From NCBI RefSeq assembly GCF_008831285.2, contig NC_045143.1, positions 23,130,302-23,194,301 on the forward strand: a DNA stretch of 64,000 nucleotides, in the 5' to 3' direction. Made by a program: the position numbers and the translations under genes. How positions within the stretch are numbered: position 1 is the stretch's first letter; each line of letters opens with the position of its first letter. The notes beneath the pieces are model-generated. The model searched no databases. It saw only the letters and a program-made list of their open reading frames with translations, and was not told the DNA's origin. Of the stretch, positions 54,987 to 64,000 are shown in pieces. This DNA is from Nymphaea colorata. Its lineage: Eukaryota > Streptophyta > Magnoliopsida > Nymphaeales > Nymphaeaceae.

Positions 54987-57827
54987 TTGGAGTCTGATTT
55001 GTGGCATAGTCGGCTAGGACACTGTGGTCGACATTTCATTGAAAAACTTGTCACAGATAGTCTCATTCCAAGATCAAGTTTACCTCTTACTTCAAGTGTC
55101 AAAAAATGTTCAAGTTGTGGACTTTGTAAGAGTCATGTTTTACCTTTCCATAATATAAATCAAAGGGCTTCCAAACCTTTTGAAACTATTTTTTCTGATG
55201 TATGGGGGCCAGCCCCTATTGATTCCATGTCTGGGTCAAGATATTATGTCTTATTCATTGACTCTTACTCACGTTTCACCTGGATTTACTTCATGAAACA
55301 CAAATCAGAAGTACCTCACATATTTCGAAACTTCTATGCCATGATTCAAACTAAATTTTCATCCAATGTGGTGCATTTTCAATGTGATGGAGGGGGAGAA
55401 TATTCCTCGCTTGATTTTATTGAATTTCTACGTGAAAAAGGGATAACTAGACAAATTTCCTGCCCTTACACACCACAACAAAATGGTGTAGTTGAGCGGA
55501 AACATCGACATATAGTTGAAAGCGCCATGAGCATGATGCATGATACTAATGTGCCCATTTCCTTGTGGACTGAAGCCTTCCATACTGCTGTATACATAAT
55601 AAATTGTTTGCCTATGACACTCTTGATGTCTAAATCGCCATATTTTACACTCTTAGGCAAACAACCTGATTACAAGAACTTGAAGGTTTTTGGTTGTGTA
55701 TGCTATGTTCACGTTGATGCTGCCTTGAGGAACAAGTTTCAAGACAAAGCTATTCAATGTAGATTCGTTGGATATGCTGATGAATATAAAGGTTTTCGAT
55801 GCTATGATCCAACAACTAAACGTATCAAAACTTCAAGAAATGTCATTTTTGATGAACATAGTTTTGATAATACAAATGAAATGCCTATGACCATTGAATC
55901 TTATGATCCCTGGACCAGTACACAGTTATTCAATGCAGATCCTGTTATAGAAAATGATGTGCCTCAAAGTGAAGATTCAGAGAGAGCAATACAACCGTCG
56001 GATATGGCTCAAAGTGAAAATCAAGAAGATCCAACACAGTCATTAAGTCATCACGAAAACAATAATGAACAGAGCAACGATGCACATCGGTATTCCGGTC
56101 TTATCTACAGTCGACGACTAAGGGACAGAGATGCTCACAGTGAAGAAGACAACATGCCCCACCTTAGAAGATCCCAACGCATTCGTCATCCCATTCACAG
56201 GTGGGTTAGCTATGATTCTTTATCACTTGATTTTCAGTTATTCATGGCAAAAGTTGGCAAGGAGGAAGAACCTACTTCATTTGATGAAGCATCAAAATCA
56301 CATCATTGGAGAAAGGCTATGAAAGAAGAAATGGATGCCTTGCATGAATGTGGAACATGGGAGATCGTTCCGAGGCCACACGAAAAGAACGTAGTGGGCT
56401 CCAAATGGGTATACAAAATTAAATACAAACCTGACGGCAGCATAGAAAGACACAAAGCAAGGTTAGTAGCAAAAGGGTTTACACAACAATATGGAGAAGA
56501 TTATGATGAGACATTCAGCCCTGTGATCAAAATGGGAACAATTCGCGTGATTATATCATTGGCAGTTGAATATGGATGGAGACTACATCAAATGGACGTG
56601 AAGAATGCTTTTCTTCATGGTGATTTAAGGGAGGAAGTATATATGGAACAACCTCCAGGATACACGAAAGGAGACTCTCATGCATGGGTTTGCAAACTAA
56701 GAAAATCTATTTATGGACTTAAACAGGCCTCACGTTCGTGGTTTGACAGTTTCTCTTGCAAGATTCAAGAATGTGGTTTTCGGAGATGTCCTCTAGATCA
56801 CTCTCTTTTCATTTATCGAAAGGAAAACATATTTACTTTACTTCTTATATATGTTGATGATATTGTTATCACAGGCAATTCAGAAAAACACATAGAAGAA
56901 GCTAAAGTTTTGATGATGCAAAACTTCAAAATGAAAGAGCTTGGTGATTTACGATTCTTTCTTGGAGTGGAGATTGATAGGCACAATAATCGCCTCACAT
57001 TGACACAACAGAAATACACGTTGGATTTGTTGAAAAAGTCAGGTATGTCTGATTGTAAGCCTGTTGGAACTCCTAGTGTTCTAAATCAAAGACTAAGTGC
57101 TCAAGATGGGGAGTTATATGAAGATCCTACGCAATATCGAAGTATTGTTGGGGCACTTCAATATCTTACATTTACTAGACCAGATATTATATATGCTGTG
57201 AATCAAGTATCCCAATTTATGCATGCACCTAGAGATACTCACATGGATGCTGTCAAAAGAATATTAAGATATCTTAAAGGGACAGCAGGAGATGGCTTAG
57301 TTTATGGTAAGAGTGAAAATATAACTACTGGACATCAACTTATGACATTCACAGATGCAGATTGGGCTGGAGATCCCGATCAAAGAAAGTCCATTTCTGG
57401 TTTTTGTATTTTCATTGGACGTAATCTTGTGTCTTGGAGTTGTCGAAAGCAAAAGGCAGTAGCAAGATCCAGCACTGAAGCTGAATACAGATGCATGGCT
57501 GCAGGTACTGCTGAAGTTACATGGGTTAGACATTTGCTAGAAGACATTGGAGAAAAGATTAAAACATCAATGTTAATGTGCGATAATCAAAGCGCTATTA
57601 ACATTGCCTTTAATCCCGTACAACATGGTCGAACAAAGCACATTGAGATTGATCAACACTTTGTTAGACAAAAGGTGGAAGACAAGGAAATTCAGCCTAT
57701 TTATGTTCGTACAGATGAACAAGTTGCAGACTTATTTACAAAAGGATTAACAAAGGAACGATTCTGGTTTCTAAAAGGCAAGTTGTACATGGTGCAAAAC
57801 CATGCACAACTTGAGGGAGGGTGTTAA
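54987..57827 (+). CDS. Copia-3 integrase-RT-RNase H segment
   Basis: 946 codons without a stop. WHSRLGH...CSSCGLCKSH is the integrase zinc finger; FSDVWGP, QCDGGGEY and NGVVERKH hold the catalytic D, D, E. RT has YVDDIVITG near residue 622. RNase H has TDADWAGDPDQRKS and CDNQSAINIA. The stop codon lies inside the 3' LTR. All catalytic residues appear intact. Confidence 0.93.
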   Translation: MESDLWHSRLGHCGRHFIEKLVTDSLIPRSSLPLTSSVKKCSSCGLCKSHVLPFHNINQRASKPFETIFSDVWGPAPIDSMSGSRYYVLFIDSYSRFTWIYFMKHKSEVPHIFRNFYAMIQTKFSSNVVHFQCDGGGEYSSLDFIEFLREKGITRQISCPYTPQQNGVVERKHRHIVESAMSMMHDTNVPISLWTEAFHTAVYIINCLPMTLLMSKSPYFTLLGKQPDYKNLKVFGCVCYVHVDAALRNKFQDKAIQCRFVGYADEYKGFRCYDPTTKRIKTSRNVIFDEHSFDNTNEMPMTIESYDPWTSTQLFNADPVIENDVPQSEDSERAIQPSDMAQSENQEDPTQSLSHHENNNEQSNDAHRYSGLIYSRRLRDRDAHSEEDNMPHLRRSQRIRHPIHRWVSYDSLSLDFQLFMAKVGKEEEPTSFDEASKSHHWRKAMKEEMDALHECGTWEIVPRPHEKNVVGSKWVYKIKYKPDGSIERHKARLVAKGFTQQYGEDYDETFSPVIKMGTIRVIISLAVEYGWRLHQMDVKNAFLHGDLREEVYMEQPPGYTKGDSHAWVCKLRKSIYGLKQASRSWFDSFSCKIQECGFRRCPLDHSLFIYRKENIFTLLLIYVDDIVITGNSEKHIEEAKVLMMQNFKMKELGDLRFFLGVEIDRHNNRLTLTQQKYTLDLLKKSGMSDCKPVGTPSVLNQRLSAQDGELYEDPTQYRSIVGALQYLTFTRPDIIYAVNQVSQFMHAPRDTHMDAVKRILRYLKGTAGDGLVYGKSENITTGHQLMTFTDADWAGDPDQRKSISGFCIFIGRNLVSWSCRKQKAVARSSTEAEYRCMAAGTAEVTWVRHLLEDIGEKIKTSMLMCDNQSAINIAFNPVQHGRTKHIEIDQHFVRQKVEDKEIQPIYVRTDEQVADLFTKGLTKERFWFLKGKLYMVQNHAQLEGGC
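57813..57821 (+). other. Copia-3 polypurine tract
   Basis: GAGGGAGGG directly before the 3' LTR. Confidence 0.88.
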
Positions 57828-58184
57828 AATATAAATCCTTCACCAGCACGTTGAAGAGGAGTCTCTTAGGATTCCACCTCCTTGTAGAATGTGTTAAAAT
57901 ATTTAATGTCCTTGTAACATGTGAAGAGTCTCCTAGGATTCTATGTTATAGTTAATATCCTTGTTATATGGGAAGTCTCCTAGGATTCTATGTTGTAGTT
58001 AATATCCTTGTAATATGTGAAGTCTCTTAGGTTTCTATGATGTAATTAATGTCCTTGGAGCTTGTGAAATCTCCTAGGATTCTACGATTGGAGACTCTTA
58101 GAATTCTGAAAATGAGATTATAAATAGAGGCCGTGCAAACCATTTTGGCTACGGCTTCTTCTCCTCAGTTTCTTCTTGTTTTCA

Positions 58185-58224
<40 letters not shown>

Positions 58225-58277
58225 TCCTGCTTGAGTGCTGTTTTCGGGTTACAGATATTGGTGCTACATTTCTATCA
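57822..58277 (+). repeat. Copia-3 3' LTR
   Basis: 456 bp, same length as the 5' LTR and almost identical, including the four ~47-bp units (about 57,905-58,091). Confidence 0.95.
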
Positions 58278-58282
58278 GGTAA

Positions 58283-58467
58283 GGCCTAAAGACGTCATTC
58301 ATTAGAGGCTGAAACATTGCCGCCGCGTTGGTGAGACCAAAAGGCATTACACGGAACTCGTAATGGCCGTCGGGTGTGAGGAAGGCGGTATTTGGCACGT
58401 CTGCTTCTATTACTCTGATTTGGTGTAGCTGACTCGTAGGTCAAGCTTGGAAAAGAACGACGCTCCT
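58283..58467 (-). pseudogene. Gypsy RT N-terminal fragment
   Basis: The minus strand reads [13 protein letters not shown], then after a frame change [20 protein letters not shown] and [12 protein letters not shown], the fingers/palm of gypsy RT. It joins to 52,838 once Copia-3 is removed. Family R copy C interrupts it at 58,468. Confidence 0.88.
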
Positions 58468-59279
58468 TGTAACTGTAATGCTCGATGTCTTTCAGGCGGG
58501 CCGGGTCGGGTCCAGATGCTTGGGCCGGCGGTGGCGGCGTTCGGGTAAGCCTTCAACCTCGCCCTAACTCTTCCTTCTTCTCCTCCTCCCTCTCCCATTG
58601 TTCTGCCGTCTCCCCTCTCTGCCGCACGGCCTCCTCTTGTGCAGCCTCTCCCCTTCCATTTTTTTTGTTATTTCTCTCCCTCTCCTCCTCTGCTCGAGCT
58701 CTCACTCCCACACTCTCTCGTCCTCTCTGCTGCACACTCTCCTTTTTTCCCCGCCCGTTTTCTTGCTGTTTTTGACTGTTTTGGGGCTGTTGGTTTGGAT
58801 TGCAGTTGGGGACACATCTTTCCCCTCATAACAGCGACTAGACGGTGTTGGTGGTGGCGGCATTACACGATTTTTGCCGTTTGGGGATCGTTTGAATGCT
58901 TGAGGTGGCTGCCGGAGGCATCGCAGCAGTTCGGATTCTTAAATTGGGGTGAGCAAGGCCTAATCGAGCTAAGATTGTTGTAAATTTTCTGTGGGTGTAT
59001 GTATAATTATTGTTTGAGCATGCTAGAATTTAAAATTGATGATTTGGGATGCATATTAGCGATGTTGCTTTTTGGGGAAAGTTTATGATTATGTTGAACA
59101 AGCGATGATTCTTGCCTATAATGATCTTTTAAGCTTGAGGTGTGAATTTTCGAAGCTATTTGGGAGCATGGTAGAGATTTGGATGTGGGTGAGAAGATTT
59201 AGAATCGTTTTAGTGAGCATGTGGCGCATACTTTTGTCAATGGGCGTATTTCTATGTTAGTTGGAGTAGAGCATGTAAG
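58468..59279 (+). mobile_element. LTR of family R, copy C, inserted in gypsy and split by Copia-4
   Basis: Starts TGTAACTGTAATGCTCGATG, matching the inverted end of the solo LTR at 27,259-30,321. From about 58,950 it closely follows the inverse of 29,560-29,270 (shared ATAATTATTGTTTGAGCATG and ATGCATATTAGCGATGTTGC). It stops where Copia-4 begins, and the rest lies outside the window. The CT-rich first part gives spurious open frames. Confidence 0.8.
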
Positions 59280-59554
59280 TGTTAGCGTATGGGGATCGGG
59301 TCTGTTCAGACCCGATCCATTCTCCTTATATCCACACGCCTAAAGTTACTAGGCGGTGGCTCTCTTGTAATTTTTTATCTTTTTATGTACAAATCTGTTG
59401 TACCCTATTAGGGTTATTCTTTAATTAAAGATTAAGGAACGCAGGGCTGAGTTAAGCCGGCTGCTCCCTTTCCTCCATCGTCTTCTTTCATCCTCTCTTC
59501 TCAACATATCTGTTTTGCATACGGAGAGACAAGTACTTTGTGAAGATTTTTACA
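59280..59554 (+). repeat. Copia-4 5' LTR
   Basis: 275 bp, TGTTAGCGTATG...TTTTTACA. It contains the near-palindrome GATCGGGTCTGTTCAGACCC near its start. Confidence 0.92.
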
Positions 59555-59567
59555 TGGTATCAGAGCC
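59555..59567 (+). other. Copia-4 primer-binding site
   Basis: TGGTATCAGAGCC abuts the LTR. Confidence 0.92.
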
Positions 59568-59774
59568 AGGTTGCATCGTCCTCCGGTGAGTGATTTCAGT
59601 TTGATGTGATTAGCCCTAATCTGCCCTAAATTCTTTCTTTTCTGGCGTGATCATCCCTCTTTTCAGTTTCTGCCCTAAATCTTGCGTGATTTGCCCTAAT
59701 TGATTTGCCCTAATCGTTGTGCCCTAATCTTCTCATCGTTTTGCCCTTATTTTTGTCGTTGCCCTAAATCAATT

Positions 59775-60698
59775 ATGGATCAGCCGACCCCCTCTCTTCT
59801 ATCTTCCAGCTTTCTCTCCCAACTTATTTCACAAAAGCTGAATCATAGTAACTATTTGACTTGGAAACGTCAAATAGTCCCTTTTATCAAAAGTCATAGA
59901 CTCTACGGGCATATCGATGGGACCACTCCAGCACCTCCTATGTATATTGACCGTGAAGTGAAGAAAACGGTAGTGGGAGATCAAGCTGCTGGGGCTGCGG
60001 CTATGAGTGAAATCAGATTTGAATATGAAACCATTACTGAAAATAATCCTGAGTATGAAGCTTGGGTGGCTCACAACCAGTCTCTTGTTGCCTATATTAC
60101 TTCTACTTTGTCAGAGGAAGTATTAGGAGGTATTGATGATGATTTAACAGCCCTAGAGTTGTGGTCTACCCTTGCCACCACGTATTCTCAAGTATCTGAA
60201 GCACGTTTTCTGCAGTTAAGAAGGCAATTTCAGGACATCAAGCGTGGGACGCGTACTGTTTTGGAATATTTGAATGAAATTAAAAGTGTAAGTGATCAAC
60301 TTGCTGCCATTGGACATCCCGTCAGCGACAAGGACAAAGTGCAACAAGCCTTGAGTGGATTGGGAACAGATTTTGATATTTTTTGCACAGCCTTGGAAGT
60401 CCTACCTATTCTTCCATCTTTCGAAGATCTCAAGGCTAAGTTATTTCAACACGAAGCTAGTCGTGTTCAGCGACAGAATTTGATTCCTTCCAACAGTCAC
60501 AATGTACTGATCACAGGGACACATGCATTGCAAGGGAATCGCACTCGTACTTGGATTCCTCAGGCAGGAATGGGAAGAGGGATTCTCCCAACACCACAGG
60601 GCATGAATACTACATCTGCCACATCTAGAAGGGTTCCGACTTGTTTCTATTGCAACAAGAGGGGGCATGTAAAGTCAGAATGTTGGCACAACCCGTAG
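59775..60698 (+). CDS. Copia-4 gag, ending in an in-frame TAG before pol
   Basis: 307 codons from MDQPTPSLLSSSFL, chosen because it aligns with the Copia-3 gag Met. Core blocks are KLNHSNYLTWKRQIVPFI, LELWSTLATTYSQVSEARF and NEIKSVSDQLAAIG. The zinc knuckle is CFYCNKRGHVKSEC. TAG at 60696-60698 sits where Copia-3 has a Gln codon, and the same frame stays open into pol. Confidence 0.92.
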   Translation: MDQPTPSLLSSSFLSQLISQKLNHSNYLTWKRQIVPFIKSHRLYGHIDGTTPAPPMYIDREVKKTVVGDQAAGAAAMSEIRFEYETITENNPEYEAWVAHNQSLVAYITSTLSEEVLGGIDDDLTALELWSTLATTYSQVSEARFLQLRRQFQDIKRGTRTVLEYLNEIKSVSDQLAAIGHPVSDKDKVQQALSGLGTDFDIFCTALEVLPILPSFEDLKAKLFQHEASRVQRQNLIPSNSHNVLITGTHALQGNRTRTWIPQAGMGRGILPTPQGMNTTSATSRRVPTCFYCNKRGHVKSECWHNP

Positions 60699-63600
60699 AA
60701 CAAAAATAATCAGATTAGACGTGAGAACAAGGCAGCAGCAGGGTCAGCTTCATCATCATCTGGATCTAATGTTTCAGCAGACGTACAACAACTCCTCATG
60801 ACAGCCCTGTCTAAGCTTCATTTGAAACAAAACGAGCAAGGAGAATGGTATGTGGACTCTGGAGCAGCAGCCCATGTTACTGGTGACGCAGGTAATCTCT
60901 CTAGTGCTCTCCCTTATTTAGATAAAGGCTCAGTTGTCACGGGAGATGGTTCCCATCACACAATATCACACATTGGAAATGTACAAATTTCTATGGGCTC
61001 TTCTTCGATTCCATTAAAGAATGTTCTTGTTGTTCCAAGTGTCAAGAAAAATATTATTTCAGTGTCCAAGCTTATTGATGATACTCAATCCTCTGTTGAA
61101 TTCACACCCTCTTCTGTTTATGTCAAGGATGCTCGAACCAAGAAGACATTCGCTGAGGGCACTCGCAAAGGAGATATGTATGTCCTTGAAGGAGCTCCAC
61201 AGATGTCAAAATCTCACCCTTCCGATTCATGTTTTCCAAGTCATAGTGAAGTCAATGTCACAGAGTATAATAAACCATCCATTTGGCATGGTCGGTTAGC
61301 TCATTGTAGTCAATCTTTTGTTCGAAGTCTTGTTGCAGACGGGCTCTTAGATAAGTCCAGTCTGAGTTCTGTCAGTGAGTCCAGCATGTGCTCGAGTTGT
61401 CATATCTGTAAGAGCCATGCCCTTCATTTTCAATTAATAAATAAAAGAGCTCCAAAGGTTTTTGACACCATATATTCTGATGTTTGGGGCCCTGCTCCAG
61501 TTCCTTCTTCTTCTGGGAGTAGATACTATGTCATTTTTGTTGACTCATATTCCCGATATACTTGGATCCATTTCATGAAACACAAATCAGAAGTTTTTCG
61601 CCTATTCACTCAATTTCATGCCTTAGTTCAAAATAAATATTCCAGTAATATTGTGCATTTTCAATGTGATGGTGGTGGTGAATTTATTTCTAATGAATTT
61701 ACTGAGTACTTACTAGATAATGGGATCACTAGACAAATTTCATGTCCGCATACACCTCAGCAAAACGGAATTGCTGAAAGGAAACATAGGCATATTGTTG
61801 AAAGTGCACTTAGCATGATGCATGAAACAGACTTACCTATGACATTGTGGACCGAGGCTTTCCATACGGCTGTAGATGTTATAAATCGATTGCCATTGGC
61901 TTTGCTTGATGGAAAATCACTATTTTTTCTTTTACACCAAGAGCAGCCACGTTATGAGGAGTTGCGTGTTTTTGGATGTGTGTGCTATGTGCATGTTGAT
62001 GTTTCCTTGCGAAACAAATTTCAAGATCGTGCTGTTTTATGTAGATTTATAGGGTATGCTGAAAATTACAAGGGTTATAGGTGTTACAATCCTAAAACTG
62101 GGCGTGTACATATTTCACGGCATGTTGTATTTGATGAGAACAGGTTACAGGATCCCAAGGCTACTTCTGTGACACTCAAGGACAAAAATGAAGTTTATGA
62201 TACTTGGCTTCATGCTGAAATCTTAAGACAAGGGGCAGCAATGTTGACTGAGCACAATGAGCAAGTTGTTAATGAGCCCGAGACATCTGTAAGTAGTTCC
62301 TTGAGCAGCACTACTTCCTTGGACAGCATGCCTTCATCTTCTCAGCCCAGTGAGCCACCTATGCATAATCGGTTCTCAGGCCTGGTGTATTCTAGGCGAT
62401 CAGTTCCTACTGCAGTTCCACGCCAATCACAACGCGTGCGACATCCTATTGATAGATGGGTGAGCTATAACAGTTTTTCTTTGGATTTTCAGCTGTTTAT
62501 GACAGAAGTCAGCAAAAAGGTGGAACCAACATCTTATCACAATGCGAGTAAGGAAAAATGTTGGGTTGAAGCTATGAATGAGGAAATGGCAGCCTTGCAT
62601 GAATGTCAGACTTGGCAGATTGTCCCTCGTCCAGCTGATAAGAATGTTGTGGGATCCAAATGGGTTTATAAACTGAAATATAAACCAGATGGTAGCATTG
62701 ATCGGTATAAAGCACGACTTGTGGCGCGCGGTTTCACTCAGCAATATGGGGAAGATTATGATGAAACATTCAGTCCAGTCATCAAGATGGGAACAATCCG
62801 TGTCATTATTTCTCTTGCAGTCTCGTATGGATGGCCTCTCTATCAGTTAGATGTCAAAAATGCTTTTCTTCATGGAATTCTTAAGGAAGAGGTATACATG
62901 GAGCAACCTCCCGGCTACACTACTCATGATTCTCAAAAATGGGTTTGCAAATTACACAAGTCTCTATATGGGTTGAAGCAAGCTTCTAGGTCATGGTTTG
63001 ATCGTTTTTCTCATCACATACAACAAATTGGTTTTCTCCGAAGCTCTCTCGATCACTCTTTGTTTATCTATCGCACTGGAGAAGCTACCACCTGGTTACT
63101 TATCTATGTTGATGATATTGTTATAACTGGGAATTCTTCTTCACATATATCTTATGTTAAAGGTATGTTGAAGCAAGAGTTCAAGATGAAGGATCTGGGA
63201 GAATTGCGATATTTTTTGGGTGTCGAACTTGATAGGACAAATGATAGTTTGACTCTTACACAGCACAAGTATACCCTTGATGTTTTGGATAGGGCAGGTA
63301 TGACTAATTGCAAACCCATCACTACCCCTAGTGTTCTGAATACTAAATTGACTGCATCTGATGGAACTGCTGCATATTCCAATCCCACATTCTATCGCAG
63401 CATTGTTGGTATGTTACAATACCTTACCTTTACTCGCCCAGACATAGTATATGCTGTAAATCAGATTTCTCAGTTCATGCATGCATCCACTGAAGGACAT
63501 ATGGATGCTGCTAAGCGGATCCTACGGTATCTCAAAGCTACTCTTGGAGATGGACTAGTCTACACCAAATGTTCCAATGTTTCTCTTGGACATAGCATAT

Positions 63601-63986
63601 ATACATATACTGATGCCGACTGGGCAGGCGATCCCGATGACCGACGATCAGTTTCAGGTTTCTGTCTCTTTCTTGATTCTAATCTCATTTGTTGGAGCAG
63701 TAAGAAGCAGCGTGCTGTTGCACGATCTAGCACTGAGGCAGAATATAGAGCCATGGCTGCAGGGACGGCTGAAGCGTCATGGTTACGTCATTTACTTGGA
63801 GAGCTCAATCTTCCTATTGTTCGGTCATCATTACTATGTGACAATCAAAGTGCGATAAAAATTGCTTTCAATCCCATTTTGCATAATCGCACCAAACATA
63901 TAGAGATTTTGATCAACATTTCATTCGACAGAAGGTTGAAGAAGCCGAGATCTTGCCTACTTATATATCTACCAATGAACAGATAG
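60699..63986 (+). pseudogene. Copia-4 pol with a 3' frameshift
   Basis: Same frame as gag; the first Met is at 60798. Protease DSGAAAHVTG is near residue 20 from that Met. The integrase zinc finger is WHGRLAH...CSSCHICKSH, and the catalytic D, D, E are in YSDVWGP (~226), QCDGGGEF (~289) and NGIAERKH (~326). RT has YVDDIVITG near 769; RNase H has TDADWAGDPDDRRS near 937 and CDNQSAIKIA. At about 63,906-63,910 two extra bases relative to Copia-3 shift the frame within RNase H, giving a premature stop at 63,986. The remaining domain continues in another frame to the window end. Confidence 0.9.
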
Positions 63987-64000
63987 CTGATCTTTTTACC

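Larger units (their letters stand above)
52839..58277 (+). mobile_element. Copia-3: Ty1/copia retrotransposon inserted in gypsy RT
   Basis: 5,439 bp with 456-bp LTRs (52839-53294, 57822-58277) that differ visibly only in the CT/TATC microsatellite. The target duplication is GGTAA (52834-52838, 58278-58282). Gag, protease and integrase-RT-RNase H are each open, but one frameshift and one stop separate them. It is closely related in gag and pol to Copia-4. Confidence 0.95.
44858..58467 (-). mobile_element. Ty3/gypsy retrotransposon, minus strand, broken by three insertions
   Basis: In minus order: RT start (58,467-58,283), RT end, RNase H and integrase start (52,838-51,483), integrase end and chromodomain-like tail (46,031-~45,120), a purine tract and a 248-bp LTR (45,105-44,858). 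Copia-3 and Copia-2 fill the gaps, each with clean target duplications. The 5' end is cut off by another LTR element at 58,468, so gag and the 5' LTR, if present, lie beyond the window. Several stops occur in the coding parts. Confidence 0.88.
59280..64000 (+). mobile_element. Copia-4: Ty1/copia retrotransposon, 3' end outside the window
   Basis: 5' LTR at 59280-59554, initiator tRNA-Met PBS, and gag and pol in one frame separated only by a TAG codon. There is a frameshift near the end of RNase H. The left flank GTAAG (59275-59279) is the expected target site; the right copy is not in the window. Related to Copia-3. It lies inside family R copy C, so it is the innermost insertion of the nest. 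Confidence 0.93.

Noticed and set aside
44858-58467. One chimeric element mixing gypsy and copia domains
   Set aside because: Each copia has its own LTRs, PBS and perfect target duplication, and the gypsy pieces join in order when they are removed.

Overview
The window is a piece of a flowering-plant nuclear genome. It holds two interrupted host genes with GT-AG introns, and dense nested LTR retrotransposons and DNA transposons fill the introns and the space between the genes. I cannot name the species. Both host genes run off the window or stop short of their known C-termini. All exon borders were placed by hand, from splice signals and conserved family residues.

Region 1 (1-21,078, minus strand) is a molybdenum-flavin aldehyde oxidase of the plant AAO / indole-3-acetaldehyde oxidase type. 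Twelve exons give about 1,230 of an expected ~1,350 codons, and the last ~130 codons lie left of base 1. Intron 10 (8.2 kb) carries a small TRIM retrotransposon (3,434-8,676) whose second LTR is split by Copia-1 (3,810-8,564). Copia-1 has identical LTRs but no gag. Intron 6 carries a second small LTR element (12,168-13,567). Intron 5 appears to have a GA instead of a GT donor.

Region 2 (21,079-37,748) is the space between two divergently transcribed genes. It holds MITE-like elements and a decayed FAR1/FRS-like (MULE-related) pseudogene split into two parts (25.3-26.6 kb and 32.4-33.4 kb). Between the two parts lie a TIR element (26,637-31,088) and a hAT-like element rich in CGAGC motifs (31,111-~32,392). 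The TIR element carries a captured PPR-gene fragment and is itself split by a 3,063-bp solo LTR with a perfect 5-bp target duplication. A diverged copy of the same LTR family (33.5-35.6 kb) and a LINE reverse-transcriptase fragment follow.

Region 3 (37,749-64,000, plus strand) begins with six exons of the peroxisomal NAD carrier PXN, a mitochondrial-carrier-family protein, covering 198 codons. No later PXN exon is visible. The remaining 21 kb is either a giant intron or a break in the gene. It contains a 1.7-kb inverted repeat made of two head-to-head hAT transposase 3' ends. Next is a minus-strand Ty3/gypsy element (from 44,858) that was hit three times: Copia-2 (46,032-51,477), Copia-3 (52,839-58,277) and a further copy of the solo-LTR family (from 58,468). 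That LTR copy is in turn interrupted by Copia-4 (59,280 to beyond 64,000).

Most nested boundaries are supported by target-site duplications, so the relative insertion order can be read directly. There are no bacterial-type operons, CRISPR arrays or recognisable tRNA/rRNA genes.
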